DNA of 64,000 bases, from positions 23,608 to 87,607 of the forward strand of contig JAFQOI010000047.1 in the NCBI GenBank assembly GCA_017403285.1, read 5' to 3'. Position numbers and translations under genes: made by a program. The DNA is from a bacterium. Its GTDB lineage: Bacteria > Cyanobacteriota > Vampirovibrionia > Gastranaerophilales > Gastranaerophilaceae. Shown here piece after piece: positions 46,136 through 54,552 of the stretch. How positions within the stretch are numbered: the first letter of the stretch is position 1; each line of letters starts with the position of its first letter. The notes under the pieces were generated by a model that saw only the letters and a list, made by a program, of their open reading frames with translations, was not told where the DNA came from and ran no database searches.

Positions 46136-47398
46136 ATGGAAAAACCAATAAGAATAAAAATAGTAATATTATATGCATTCATTGCTTTGGTAATAATTCT
46201 TGCCATAGATTTTTATTGTATGCCTGCATTTAACCTAGATAACAAAAAATTTTTAGAAAATTTAGATAATATAAAAACAAGCCAAAACATTGCCCCACAA
46301 AGACTATATATTAATGTTTGGAGAAATACTAAAAACGAATATGTAGATAGCACGATGAATGGGCAAGATTGGAATAGATGGCGCAATAAATATCTAAAAC
46401 ATATCAAGACAATGGAAGATGCAAATATTGCAATCAATACAATGCTTATGAGTCTTAATGACCGCTATTCAAGATTTTTATTGCCTGATTTATATACAAA
46501 ACAAAAAGCAATAGTCGATTCCAAAATAACAGGTGTTGGCATTATGTACAACAAAACAGAAGACAATGTTACTGTTGAAAATGTACTTGATAACTCCCCA
46601 GCACAAAAACTTGGGATAAAAGCAGGTGATGAAATCATAGCCATTAATGATAAAGAGGCTTCAAAAGCACCTATTGACAAGATTTTAACATCAACCGATA
46701 AAAAAGATACTGAAAATGTAAAAATTGTCATAAAAAGAGAAAATAAAATTATTGAAACAAATATAAAAAAAGAAGAAATTCCAATAAAAACAATGGAATA
46801 CAAAATCACCAATGATAATATTGGAATAATCACGCTAGCAACAATAATGGGTGAAAATGCAATAGTTGATTTTGTTAAAATAATAAAAGAAACAAATGAC
46901 ACAAAAGGATTGATAATTGATTTAAGAGACAATTTTGGTGGTATTTTATCAAATGCACTTGAAATGGCAAATTATATGCTTGATGACGAAGAAATTTTGA
47001 GCATAAATGGTTCAAAAAATGATAAATTAGAAATCTTCGCAAGCAACGAGAACATGTTTAAAAAGAAGGAAATGGTAATTCTTGTAAACAGAAATACAGC
47101 GAGTGCCGCAGAAATATTAGCAGGTACGCTAAAAGACAATTTAGGCGCTGTTGTGTTAGGAGAAAACACCTATGGGAAAAATTCGATTCAACAGATAATT
47201 CCAATGCAAAACGACACAGGACTAATATTAACAACGCTAAAATACATTCTCCCATCTGGAGACGATATCCACAATAAAGGAATTAAACCGACGATATATT
47301 ACAAAGAAAATAAAAAAAATAATAAAAAAGCAAAAAAAGATTTAATGATAGAAGAAGCCATTAAAATAATCAATCAGGTAGTGAAAAATCCACAATAA
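46136..47398 (+). CDS. ctpA: S41-family C-terminal processing protease
   Basis: 420 residues. An N-terminal transmembrane anchor (about 8-28) is followed by a helical segment, a PDZ domain (about 125-205, GVGIMYN and SPAQKLGIKAGDEIIAIND) and the tail-specific protease domain. The catalytic Ser lies in NTASAAEILAG (about residue 323) and the Lys in TYGKNS (about residue 348). It cleaves periplasmic proteins near their C-termini; in cyanobacteria CtpA matures photosystem D1, which is not relevant here. No Shine-Dalgarno sequence is visible; TAATAT lies 5 nt before the ATG. The start codon is only tentatively assigned. Confidence 0.88.
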   Translation: MEKPIRIKIVILYAFIALVIILAIDFYCMPAFNLDNKKFLENLDNIKTSQNIAPQRLYINVWRNTKNEYVDSTMNGQDWNRWRNKYLKHIKTMEDANIAINTMLMSLNDRYSRFLLPDLYTKQKAIVDSKITGVGIMYNKTEDNVTVENVLDNSPAQKLGIKAGDEIIAINDKEASKAPIDKILTSTDKKDTENVKIVIKRENKIIETNIKKEEIPIKTMEYKITNDNIGIITLATIMGENAIVDFVKIIKETNDTKGLIIDLRDNFGGILSNALEMANYMLDDEEILSINGSKNDKLEIFASNENMFKKKEMVILVNRNTASAAEILAGTLKDNLGAVVLGENTYGKNSIQQIIPMQNDTGLILTTLKYILPSGDDIHNKGIKPTIYYKENKKNNKKAKKDLMIEEAIKIINQVVKNPQ

Positions 47399-47415
47399 TG
47401 TGATATTATTGAATT

Positions 47416-47586
47416 GCTCTATGCGGGTATTTATTTTGTTCCTACATCTTGATTAATAGGGAAAGATGACTCTGATAACATCGAAGTAGACCTGCCTTGT
47501 AGCAGGAAACGGATTTGTTAAGGCACTTACCCACCTGTGGAGCATTCACAGGTAACAAAATCGTACTTGTATAGGGCTTTTATTTT
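47416..47586 (+). ncRNA. structured RNA, candidate 6S RNA
   Basis: About 165 nt between ctpA and lysS. The ends pair over 13 bp (47416-47428 with 47565-47577, including G-U pairs). An 8-bp stem ATTTTGTT / AACAAAAT (47433-47440, 47554-47561) follows. A small perfect hairpin ACCTGTG/CACAGGT (47533-47539, 47547-47553) sits on the 3' strand, and an apical hairpin CCTGC/GCAGG (47491-47495, 47502-47506) is at the far end. A long rod with a central bubble carrying a 3'-side hairpin is the 6S RNA plan, which binds housekeeping RNA polymerase. The T-rich stretch after 47577 fits a terminator. A TATTAT lies upstream at about 47405. The family call is by shape only. Confidence 0.55.
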
Positions 47587-47673
47587 TAAACAAAGTTTTT
47601 CCATTACGAAAATATATTGTGAATGAAAAATTAAAATTTCATTACAAAAAATTGCTGTCTATTTTATAAGTCT

Positions 47674-47701
47674 TTGAATAATTTTATGTTAAGGGTATCA
47701 T
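47674..47701 (+). promoter_or_regulatory. probable lysS promoter
   Basis: TTGAAT (47674-47679), 16 nt, TATCAT (47696-47701), giving a leader of about 39 nt. Confidence 0.4.
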
Positions 47702-47746
47702 AGTAGAGTTAGATACAAGCCAGTTTTAAAAATAGTCGGAGGCAAA

Positions 47747-49243
47747 ATGCAAGATACAAACGTAAAAGAAAGTACATCATCAATAGATGTAATTAGACAA
47801 GGCAGAATTCAAAAAGCAGAAGATTTAAGAGAGAAAGGTATTAATCCTTATCCATATAAATTTAATAAAACTGCATCAGCAAGTCAGTTACAAGAAAAGT
47901 ACAAAAATCTTGCAGACGGAGAAGAAACACAAGACCAATACAGCGTTGCCGGTCGTGTAATGGCAATTAGAAATTCTGGTATGTTCATTGACCTTATGGA
48001 CGATACTGGAAAAATCCAAATATTCTGCCATAAACAAAACATTGACCCCGAAAAAATTAAACTTTTGAAACTAGTTGATATTGGTGACATTATGGGATTT
48101 ACTGGAGATATCAGAAGAACTCCTCGTGGCGAATTAAGTATAAAAGTTGTAGATTTTGAAGTTCTTACAAAATCTTTGAAACCACTTCCTGAAAAATTTC
48201 ATGGTTTAACAGATGTTGAAACAAAATACAGACAACGTTATGTAGACTTAATAATAAACGAAGAAACTCGTGCAACATTCAGAAAAAGAAGCCTTATTAT
48301 ACAAAAAATAAGAGAATTTTTAGCAGAGAGAGGCTATTTAGAAGTTGATACTCCTATTTTACAAACTGTTGCTTCCGGTGCAAATGCAAGACCATTCACA
48401 ACTCATCACAATGCTCTTGATATGGATATGACAATGCGTATTGCACTTGAATTATATCTAAAACGTTTAATCGTTGGTGGTGTATCAGAAAGAGTATATG
48501 AAATCGGCAAATGTTTCAGAAATGAAGGCATTGACACTCGCCACAACCCAGAATTTACAATGATTGAATTATATCAAGCTTATGCTGATTACAACGACAT
48601 GATGGAATTAACAGAAAACATGGTCGCATATGTTGCACAAGAAGTGCTTGGAACAACAAAAATTAAATATGGCGAAAATGAAATTGATTTAACTCCTCCA
48701 TGGGATAGAAAAACAATGATTGGTGCCATAGAAGAATATACGGGTAAAGACTTTATGGCTTGTAACAACCTTGATGAAGCAGTAAAACTTGCACAAACTA
48801 TAGGCGTAAATGTTGAAGATTGCGATAGTTGGGGTAAAGTTATTGATACTGTATTTGAAGAAAAAGTTGAACCAAGCCTAATTCAACCAGTTCACATTAT
48901 TGATTACCCATTAGAAATTTCTCCTTTAGCAAAAGTCCATAGAGAAAATTCAAGATTAACAGAACGTTTTGAAACTCGTGTAAACGGATGGGAAATTGCA
49001 AATGCGTTTTCAGAATTAACAGATCCAATTGACCAACGTACAAGATTTGAATCTCAATCACTTGCGAAAGCAAATGGTGACGAAGAAGCAATGGAAATTG
49101 ATGAAGACTTCATTAATGCACTTGAATACGGAATGCCTCCTACCGGCGGTATGGGTATGGGCATTGACAGGCTTGTAATGTTGCTTACTGACAGCGCTAC
49201 AATCCGTGATGTTATTGCATTCCCAACAATGAAAAACAAATAA
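47747..49243 (+). CDS. lysS: lysyl-tRNA synthetase (class II)
   Basis: 498 residues. The N-terminal OB-fold anticodon-binding domain (about 55-165) is followed by the class II core: motif 1 near LIIQKIREFL, motif 2 FRNEGIDTRHNPEFTM (about 263-278) and motif 3 GMPPTGGMGMGIDRLVM (about 463-479). The enzyme charges tRNA-Lys, one gene for which lies 8 kb upstream. CGGAGG gives a near-perfect Shine-Dalgarno sequence. Confidence 0.96.
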   Translation: MQDTNVKESTSSIDVIRQGRIQKAEDLREKGINPYPYKFNKTASASQLQEKYKNLADGEETQDQYSVAGRVMAIRNSGMFIDLMDDTGKIQIFCHKQNIDPEKIKLLKLVDIGDIMGFTGDIRRTPRGELSIKVVDFEVLTKSLKPLPEKFHGLTDVETKYRQRYVDLIINEETRATFRKRSLIIQKIREFLAERGYLEVDTPILQTVASGANARPFTTHHNALDMDMTMRIALELYLKRLIVGGVSERVYEIGKCFRNEGIDTRHNPEFTMIELYQAYADYNDMMELTENMVAYVAQEVLGTTKIKYGENEIDLTPPWDRKTMIGAIEEYTGKDFMACNNLDEAVKLAQTIGVNVEDCDSWGKVIDTVFEEKVEPSLIQPVHIIDYPLEISPLAKVHRENSRLTERFETRVNGWEIANAFSELTDPIDQRTRFESQSLAKANGDEEAMEIDEDFINALEYGMPPTGGMGMGIDRLVMLLTDSATIRDVIAFPTMKNK

Positions 49244-49281
49244 ATATGGCTACAATTTAAAGCTATATTGAAATTTGGCTA

Positions 49282-49309
49282 TTGACATTTTCTGAAAAAC
49301 AAATACAAT
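49282..49309 (+). promoter_or_regulatory. HU gene promoter
   Basis: TTGACA (49282-49287), 16 nt, TACAAT (49304-49309). Strong match; leader of about 30 nt with AAAGGGG. Confidence 0.7.
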
Positions 49310-49344
49310 AAAGATGTTGTATTTAATGAAAGGGGTTTAATACC

Positions 49345-49623
49345 ATGAATAAAGAAGAATTAGTACAAGAAATTTCAAAAAAAGCAAAAGTTACACAAAA
49401 AGATGCTGCTGAAGTTTTAAATGCTATTATGTCAACAGTTGAAAAAACAGTTGCTAAAGGTAAAAAAGTTACTTTAGTTGGTTTTGGTACTTTCGAAGCA
49501 AGAAAAAGAGCTGCTCGTACAGGCCGTAACCCACAAACTGGCGCAAAAATCAAAATCGCTGCTAAAACAGCTCCTGTATTTACTGCTGGTAAAAAATTCA
49601 AAGATATCGTTAATAAAAAATAG
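49345..49623 (+). CDS. hup: HU-family nucleoid protein
   Basis: 92 residues, full length. The start NKEELVQEIS, the helix AEVLNAIMSTVEKTV, and the DNA-binding arm core GFGTFEARKRAARTGRNPQTG are diagnostic. The dimer binds and bends DNA in the nucleoid. It has its own strong promoter and a strong terminator, so it is a single-gene unit, as expected for an abundant protein. Confidence 0.96.
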   Translation: MNKEELVQEISKKAKVTQKDAAEVLNAIMSTVEKTVAKGKKVTLVGFGTFEARKRAARTGRNPQTGAKIKIAAKTAPVFTAGKKFKDIVNKK

Positions 49624-49653
49624 TTAATTCAATATTTTGAATTTTAAACAAGT

Positions 49654-49688
49654 AAAAAAGACCAATGACAAAATCATTGGTCTTTTTT
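49654..49688 (+). terminator. HU gene intrinsic terminator
   Basis: Fifteen-base-pair stem AAAAAAGACCAATGA / TCATTGGTCTTTTTT around a CAAAA loop. It lies just upstream of mutS2. Confidence 0.92.
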
Positions 49689-49717
49689 ATTATAAATACA
49701 CAAATGTTTTTTTTGTT

Positions 49718-49723
49718 TATAAT
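49718..49723 (+). promoter_or_regulatory. -10 element of mutS2, leaderless arrangement
   Basis: TATAAT, then TAGTCT, then the ATG at 49730. The HU terminator ends only 29 bp before this element, so the gene needs its own promoter here. No Shine-Dalgarno sequence. Confidence 0.65.
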
Positions 49724-49729
49724 TAGTCT

Positions 49730-52099
49730 ATGAACAAAAATTCATTAGAAGTACTCGAATTTAATACTATTCTTTCTTATCTTTCAGAATATGCCATTAG
49801 CAAACTTGGAGAAGAAAGATGTTTAAATGCGCAGATTTTTGAAGACGTTAATACTATAAAAAATGAACTTTTGCTTACAACTCAAGCAAAAAACATAATA
49901 AATTTAGCATTAAATATCCCCTTAGATAACATCTACGATATCGAAAAAAGTCTTGAAGATGCAAAAAAGAAGTTACGCCTCAATGAATCTGAAATTATAG
50001 ATATTGCAAAAACACTAAGAACTTCAAGATTAATGAAAAACTTCCTTGATAATATTGAAAAGGAATTCTTTGAATTTGCACAGTTTAAAACCAGATTATT
50101 CGCAAACAAAGAACTTGAAGATAAAATTTTCAATACATTTACGCCTTCCCTTATCGTAAAAGAAGATGCAACTCCAACATTAAAAGGATTATATCAAACC
50201 CTAAGAGATACAAACCAAAATGTAAAAACTTGTGTAAGCTCCTTGATGCAGAATTCAGATTTTACCTCAAATCTTCAAGATACAATTTATACTCAACGAG
50301 ATGGAAGAACTGTTTTTCAGGTAAAGGCAGAATGCAAAAATAAAGTTTCAGGTATTGTTCATGATGTTTCTCAAAGCAATCAAACTTTTTTTATAGAACC
50401 TGAAATTCTTGTTGGACTAAATAATAAAATAAGACAAACTGAAGCAGAAATTAAGATAGAAATAGAAAAAATATTAAAAGCACTATCAAATGAAATCGGT
50501 TGTTATTTTGAAGAAATAAAATCATCAAATTTACAATTAATCGAACTTGATTTTATTTTAGCAAAAGCGAAATACAGTATATCTTTTGACGGAACCGCCG
50601 CAAAAATATCTGATAAAAAAATCATAAACTTAAAATTTATGAAAAACCCTGTATTAATAAGAGCAAAAACCGAAATAGTAGAGAATGATTTTTATATTGA
50701 TGACAACAAAAACTGTATGATAATAACAGGGTCTAACACTGGCGGAAAAACTGTTGTTCTTAAAACTGCAGGTCTTTGTACTCTTATGTCAAAAGCAGGA
50801 ATGCACATTCCTTGTTATGAGGCAGAAATATATCCATTTAAGAAAGTCTTTGCTGATATTGGGGATGAACAAAGCATTATGCAAAATCTTTCAACATTTT
50901 CAGCACATATGACAAATATCGTTGATATAATAAATCGCGCAGATGCAGAAACTCTTATATTACTTGATGAAATAGCAGCAGGAACAGACCCAAAAGAAGG
51001 TGCTTCATTGGCACAAGCCATTCTTGAATATTTAAAAAATAAAAAATCATTCATCATTGCAACGACTCACTATGGAGAATTAAAATCACTTGCATACACA
51101 AACAGTGGTTTTATTAACGCTTCTGTTGAATTTAATATAAAAACACTTAAACCAACATATAAACTTTTAATTGGTATTCCTGGAGCAAGTAATGCAATCG
51201 CTATTGGGAAAAATCTTGGACTAAAAGATGAAATTATAAATAATGCAAAAGATACTTATTTCAATCAAAAAGATAATACCGCAAAAGTTCTCGAAGAACT
51301 TCAAAAAACCCAACAAGAACTTTCTAATTCGCAAGAAATTATCAAAGAAAAAGAAGAAAACGTTAAAAGATTAGAACAAAGTCTTAACGATAAATTAAAC
51401 GACATCAAAAAAGATAAACGCAAAAATATCCATATATACAAGAAAAAATATGAAACCTCACTTGAAGAAGCAAGAGAAGAAATAAAGAATATTTTAAAAG
51501 AAATGCGTGAAGAAAAATCTGAAAAAATTGCACGCAGAAGCTTCCATAGACTTGCAAATATTGAAACAGCAATGCGCGCTGGATTTAATAAAGATGAAAA
51601 TGAAATCGCAGAAAAATATACTCCTATAAATTGGGAAACAGTAAAAGTCGGTGATAAAGTTATGATTACTGACTTAAATCAAGAAGTTACAATCATTGAA
51701 CTTCCTGATAAAAATAAAAATGTTCAAATTCAAATGGGCCTTTTAAAAACAAAAGTTAAAAAAGAAAAACTAGCAGTATTAAATAAATCACTAATCAAAC
51801 GTGAAAATAAAGCAAAAGGTATATATAAAAAAGACTTTAGCATAGAAAGAAGAAACATTTCGCAAACTCTCGATTTAAGAGGTTACAGATGCGAAGAAGC
51901 ACTTGATGAAATTGAAGCATACTTAGATAAAGCAAGCCTTGTAAATCTAAGCCCTGTCTATATTATTCATGGACATGGAACAGGTGCTTTAAAACAAGTT
52001 ATAAGAGACTATTTAATGAATTCACCATACGTCGCTAAATTCCGTGCTGGAGAAAACGCTGAAGGCGGAGATGGCGTCAGTGTTGTAGATATAAATTAA
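49730..52099 (+). CDS. mutS2: MutS2 family protein (endonuclease/ribosome-associated)
   Basis: 789 residues. The MutS-like core and clamp precede the ATPase: Walker A GSNTGGKT near residue 334, and LLDEIAAGTDPKEGA near 410. A long coiled coil follows (about 520-610), then a KOW-like stretch and the C-terminal Smr domain (about 705-789) with LDLRGY and the HGHGTGALK motif. MutS2 suppresses recombination and has been shown to rescue collided ribosomes in Firmicutes. Its 3' end interlocks with the convergent pnuC stop (shared TTAA). Confidence 0.94.
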   Translation: MNKNSLEVLEFNTILSYLSEYAISKLGEERCLNAQIFEDVNTIKNELLLTTQAKNIINLALNIPLDNIYDIEKSLEDAKKKLRLNESEIIDIAKTLRTSRLMKNFLDNIEKEFFEFAQFKTRLFANKELEDKIFNTFTPSLIVKEDATPTLKGLYQTLRDTNQNVKTCVSSLMQNSDFTSNLQDTIYTQRDGRTVFQVKAECKNKVSGIVHDVSQSNQTFFIEPEILVGLNNKIRQTEAEIKIEIEKILKALSNEIGCYFEEIKSSNLQLIELDFILAKAKYSISFDGTAAKISDKKIINLKFMKNPVLIRAKTEIVENDFYIDDNKNCMIITGSNTGGKTVVLKTAGLCTLMSKAGMHIPCYEAEIYPFKKVFADIGDEQSIMQNLSTFSAHMTNIVDIINRADAETLILLDEIAAGTDPKEGASLAQAILEYLKNKKSFIIATTHYGELKSLAYTNSGFINASVEFNIKTLKPTYKLLIGIPGASNAIAIGKNLGLKDEIINNAKDTYFNQKDNTAKVLEELQKTQQELSNSQEIIKEKEENVKRLEQSLNDKLNDIKKDKRKNIHIYKKKYETSLEEAREEIKNILKEMREEKSEKIARRSFHRLANIETAMRAGFNKDENEIAEKYTPINWETVKVGDKVMITDLNQEVTIIELPDKNKNVQIQMGLLKTKVKKEKLAVLNKSLIKRENKAKGIYKKDFSIERRNISQTLDLRGYRCEEALDEIEAYLDKASLVNLSPVYIIHGHGTGALKQVIRDYLMNSPYVAKFRAGENAEGGDGVSVVDIN

Positions 52100-52791
52100 T
52101 TTTTATCTAAAATTATTTTACGTTTCCAATCTATTAAGAAATAAACAGATAAAATTACATATACAAACCACATGATTATTGTAGTGAAACAATTAGAGCC
52201 ATCTATATACGCAATAATCCACATTGCCATTGAAAAAATATTAACAAAGAACCAAACATACCACTGTTCAATACATCTTTTTACCGTTAATAATTGCCCC
52301 AGTATTGAAAAAATTGTCGTAAAAGAATCAATATATGGATTTACCGCTCCAACATATTTTAAAATATGAAAAAAAATAAAAGTAACCAATATAGTAATTG
52401 AGAAATATATTGTTTTTTCCTTCCCTGACAATTGAGTTCTTATTATTTCTCTTTTGTCTTTTTGCAAATTTTTACTCCACTTATATATTCCTATTATTTC
52501 CATTGGAAAATAGTAAAAAGCATACAATAAAAGATTTCCATAAAAACCATTTATAAAAGAAAGATATGAATAACAAATTGTTCCTATTATCCCAATAAAA
52601 TAACAAGAAACCCTGCCTTTACCTGCCAATATAGTATAACTCATTCCGCAAATTGCGGAAATTAAGGCAGTTTTATTATCATTGGTATATATTGAAATAA
52701 AAATCGTTACAAAAAGAATCAGTGGAAAAAATATTTTTTCCAATTTTGAAAATCCCTTAAATTCTGATTTTACAAGTTTTAATAATTCCAT
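52096..52791 (-). CDS. pnuC: PnuC-like nicotinamide riboside (or thiamine) transporter
   Basis: 231 residues with seven to eight hydrophobic helices. The PnuC pattern is visible in 'YAFYYFPMEIIGIYKWSKN' and 'PYIDSFTTIFSILGQLLTVKRCIEQWYVWFFVN' (in pieces), which hold the substrate-stacking Trp and polar residues. These facilitators import vitamin precursors for NAD or thiamine synthesis. No THI-box or NAD-type riboswitch is seen upstream (only 45 bp to the divergent gene). The exact substrate is undetermined. Confidence 0.8.
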   Translation of the reverse strand: MELLKLVKSEFKGFSKLEKIFFPLILFVTIFISIYTNDNKTALISAICGMSYTILAGKGRVSCYFIGIIGTICYSYLSFINGFYGNLLLYAFYYFPMEIIGIYKWSKNLQKDKREIIRTQLSGKEKTIYFSITILVTFIFFHILKYVGAVNPYIDSFTTIFSILGQLLTVKRCIEQWYVWFFVNIFSMAMWIIAYIDGSNCFTTIIMWFVYVILSVYFLIDWKRKIILDKN

Positions 52792-52824
52792 AAAAACAAT
52801 TATAAAATAAAATAACGTTTGTTT

Positions 52825-52830
52825 TATAAT
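52825..52830 (+). promoter_or_regulatory. -10 element, leaderless arrangement
   Basis: TATAAT, then six T, then the ATG at 52837. No Shine-Dalgarno sequence. The arrangement decides this start against an in-frame TTG at 52819, which would lie upstream of the -10. Confidence 0.6.
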
Positions 52831-52836
52831 TTTTTT

Positions 52837-53889
52837 ATGCAGATTAAAACGATAACTAATAATAATCCGTCATTTAAAAGTATTTGGACAAATAAAGCAG
52901 TGCTAAAAGGACTTGAAACCATTTCAGAACATAGCACAAGTTTTATTGCTGCAACTTCATTAATTATGGCATCAGGTGTTAGAACGCTTACAATTTCTAA
53001 AACACCAAATATTGATGAAGAAAACAAAAAACATTTAATGGCAAATTCTATATTGTCTGGACTTACAAAATTTTTAATGGTTGAAGCTATCGCTATTCCT
53101 ATTGAAAATGCAGTCAAAAAAATAGATAAATCACCAGAAAAATTTCTCAATCAAAATACAATAAATTCTTTAAAAGAAATGGGTAAAAATTTATCTCAAT
53201 CTAACAAATATAATTTTGCAACCCAACTTTTGAAATTAAGCACTGGACTTATAACAGCAATACCAAAATCAATGCTAACCATTGCACTACTTCCAATTTT
53301 TATGAACAAATTATTCCCTGACAAAGATCAAACTAAAAAACAAAAACAATATATTCATCCAAAATACGAAATAAACAAAGTATTTGAACCAATTCAAAGT
53401 AAACAACCATCATTCAAAGGCGGCTTATCAAATCTTACGGCAAAAGGAATTGGAAAAATTATAGACAATAACTTTTTCCAAAATTTTGTTCAAAAGAATA
53501 TAAATAAATCTTCTGATATTGCAAGAAATATCTCCATTTCTACAGATGTATTGCTAACTGCATCATTTGTAAATAGAATAAGAAAGAACAAAAATATTAA
53601 AGAAGAAAGAAAAAAAACACTCATTTACAATAATATAATCACAACTGGATTATCTATTATTGGTGGCTATTCTGTTGATAAAGCAGTGCAAAAAGGAACG
53701 AAAAAGTTTATAGATAAATTTTCCGAAATAAATAAAAACGATCCCAAATTGCAAAAATATATCGCTGGCATAAATATTATAAGACCTACCCTAATTTTTG
53801 CAGGAATATATTATGTAATACTTCCTATGATTTCAGCATATCTAGCAGATAAAACAGATAAAGTTATATCAAAAAAAGAAACTATTTAA
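52837..53889 (+). CDS. lineage-type membrane protein with two PSFK motifs, unknown
   Basis: 350 residues from the ATG at 52837. The N-terminus has NNNPSFKSIW (residues 8-17), and a second KQPSFKGGL lies near residue 189-197, at the start of what looks like a second, related half. Each half contains hydrophobic helices (about 40-55, 80-100, 135-160, then 230-250, 270-290, 320-345), so the protein may be an internal duplication of a membrane module. I know no function. Its stop overlaps the convergent gene by 8 bp. Confidence 0.68.
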   Translation: MQIKTITNNNPSFKSIWTNKAVLKGLETISEHSTSFIAATSLIMASGVRTLTISKTPNIDEENKKHLMANSILSGLTKFLMVEAIAIPIENAVKKIDKSPEKFLNQNTINSLKEMGKNLSQSNKYNFATQLLKLSTGLITAIPKSMLTIALLPIFMNKLFPDKDQTKKQKQYIHPKYEINKVFEPIQSKQPSFKGGLSNLTAKGIGKIIDNNFFQNFVQKNINKSSDIARNISISTDVLLTASFVNRIRKNKNIKEERKKTLIYNNIITTGLSIIGGYSVDKAVQKGTKKFIDKFSEINKNDPKLQKYIAGINIIRPTLIFAGIYYVILPMISAYLADKTDKVISKKETI

Positions 53890-54403
53890 CCTTTTTGCTA
53901 GAATTATCGTCTTGTAACTCTCTAGCAATAAGGGCTTTTAAAATTCTTCCTCCGATATATACCGCCGTAGTTAAAGCTATAACCATATTAATGTTAGACA
54001 TAAACGATATAGCCACACCAAATGCTAACGCACCACCAATGACACCAACTTGAAATGCCAAAGAAGCTCTATCTTTTAACTCTTCTTGTTTTCGTTCTAT
54101 TTCTGCAATATCAACTGGCTTTGCCTGTTTCACAAGTTGGTCATTTGCTAGGTTATTCATACTCCCAAAAGTAGGAGGTTTTGTTGTAACATTTGCTTCA
54201 AAAAATTTAGGCGACAATGCTTCTAGTTTTGCAACTTGCTCTTTCACCTGAAAAATATCTCGCGTTAATTGAGTATCAAGCTGAACCCTGTCTGTGCTTC
54301 TTCTGTCTCGGCCGGAACGTCTTTCTACTGCTACAGGGATATTTTGTTGCCTTCTATCTTGGCTAATTTTATATTGTGGATATAAACTTGTTATATTTCG
54401 CAT
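53882..54403 (-). CDS. lineage-type protein with two C-terminal membrane helices, unknown
   Basis: 173 residues from the ATG at 54403. The frame is open 11 codons further, but a TATAAT lies inside that part, so the later start is preferred; AGAAG serves as a weak Shine-Dalgarno sequence. The N-terminal half is polar, with an Arg-rich DRR...ERRSGRDRRSTDR segment and a heptad-like helix. 'PPTFGS' near residue 76 matches the SFx motif of other proteins here. Two hydrophobic helices (about 108-127 and 130-150) end the protein. Function unknown. Confidence 0.65.
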   Translation of the reverse strand: MRNITSLYPQYKISQDRRQQNIPVAVERRSGRDRRSTDRVQLDTQLTRDIFQVKEQVAKLEALSPKFFEANVTTKPPTFGSMNNLANDQLVKQAKPVDIAEIERKQEELKDRASLAFQVGVIGGALAFGVAISFMSNINMVIALTTAVYIGGRILKALIARELQDDNSSKKVK

Positions 54404-54540
54404 GTTTTTTCTTCTACATATTATAATATCAGACATTCATTTTTTTGCTATATTTTTTATGTAAATTTTTTTAAATGTCTGTTTTTTTTATAACAATCTT
54501 TAAATCCTTTACCATTTTTATAATGTATGTATTATTAAGA

Positions 54541-54546
54541 TACAAT
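54541..54546 (+). promoter_or_regulatory. -10 element, leaderless arrangement
   Basis: TACAAT, then TTTTAC, then the ATG at 54553. No Shine-Dalgarno sequence. It makes the 54553 ATG more likely than the upstream in-frame starts at 54475 and 54523. Confidence 0.55.
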
Positions 54547-54552
54547 TTTTAC

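Noticed and set aside
49933..50133. Several 60-110-codon antisense frames inside housekeeping genes (mutS2, gyrB, purA, ftsZ, lysS)
   Set aside because: All lie inside strongly conserved genes on the other strand, lack ribosome binding sites and show no family signatures.
54475..54552. N-terminal extension of the M16 peptidase (in-frame starts at 54475 and 54523) as a signal anchor
   Set aside because: The extension is hydrophobic, but it spans the TACAAT element placed exactly 6 nt before the 54553 ATG and has no Shine-Dalgarno sequence. It is kept only as an alternative.
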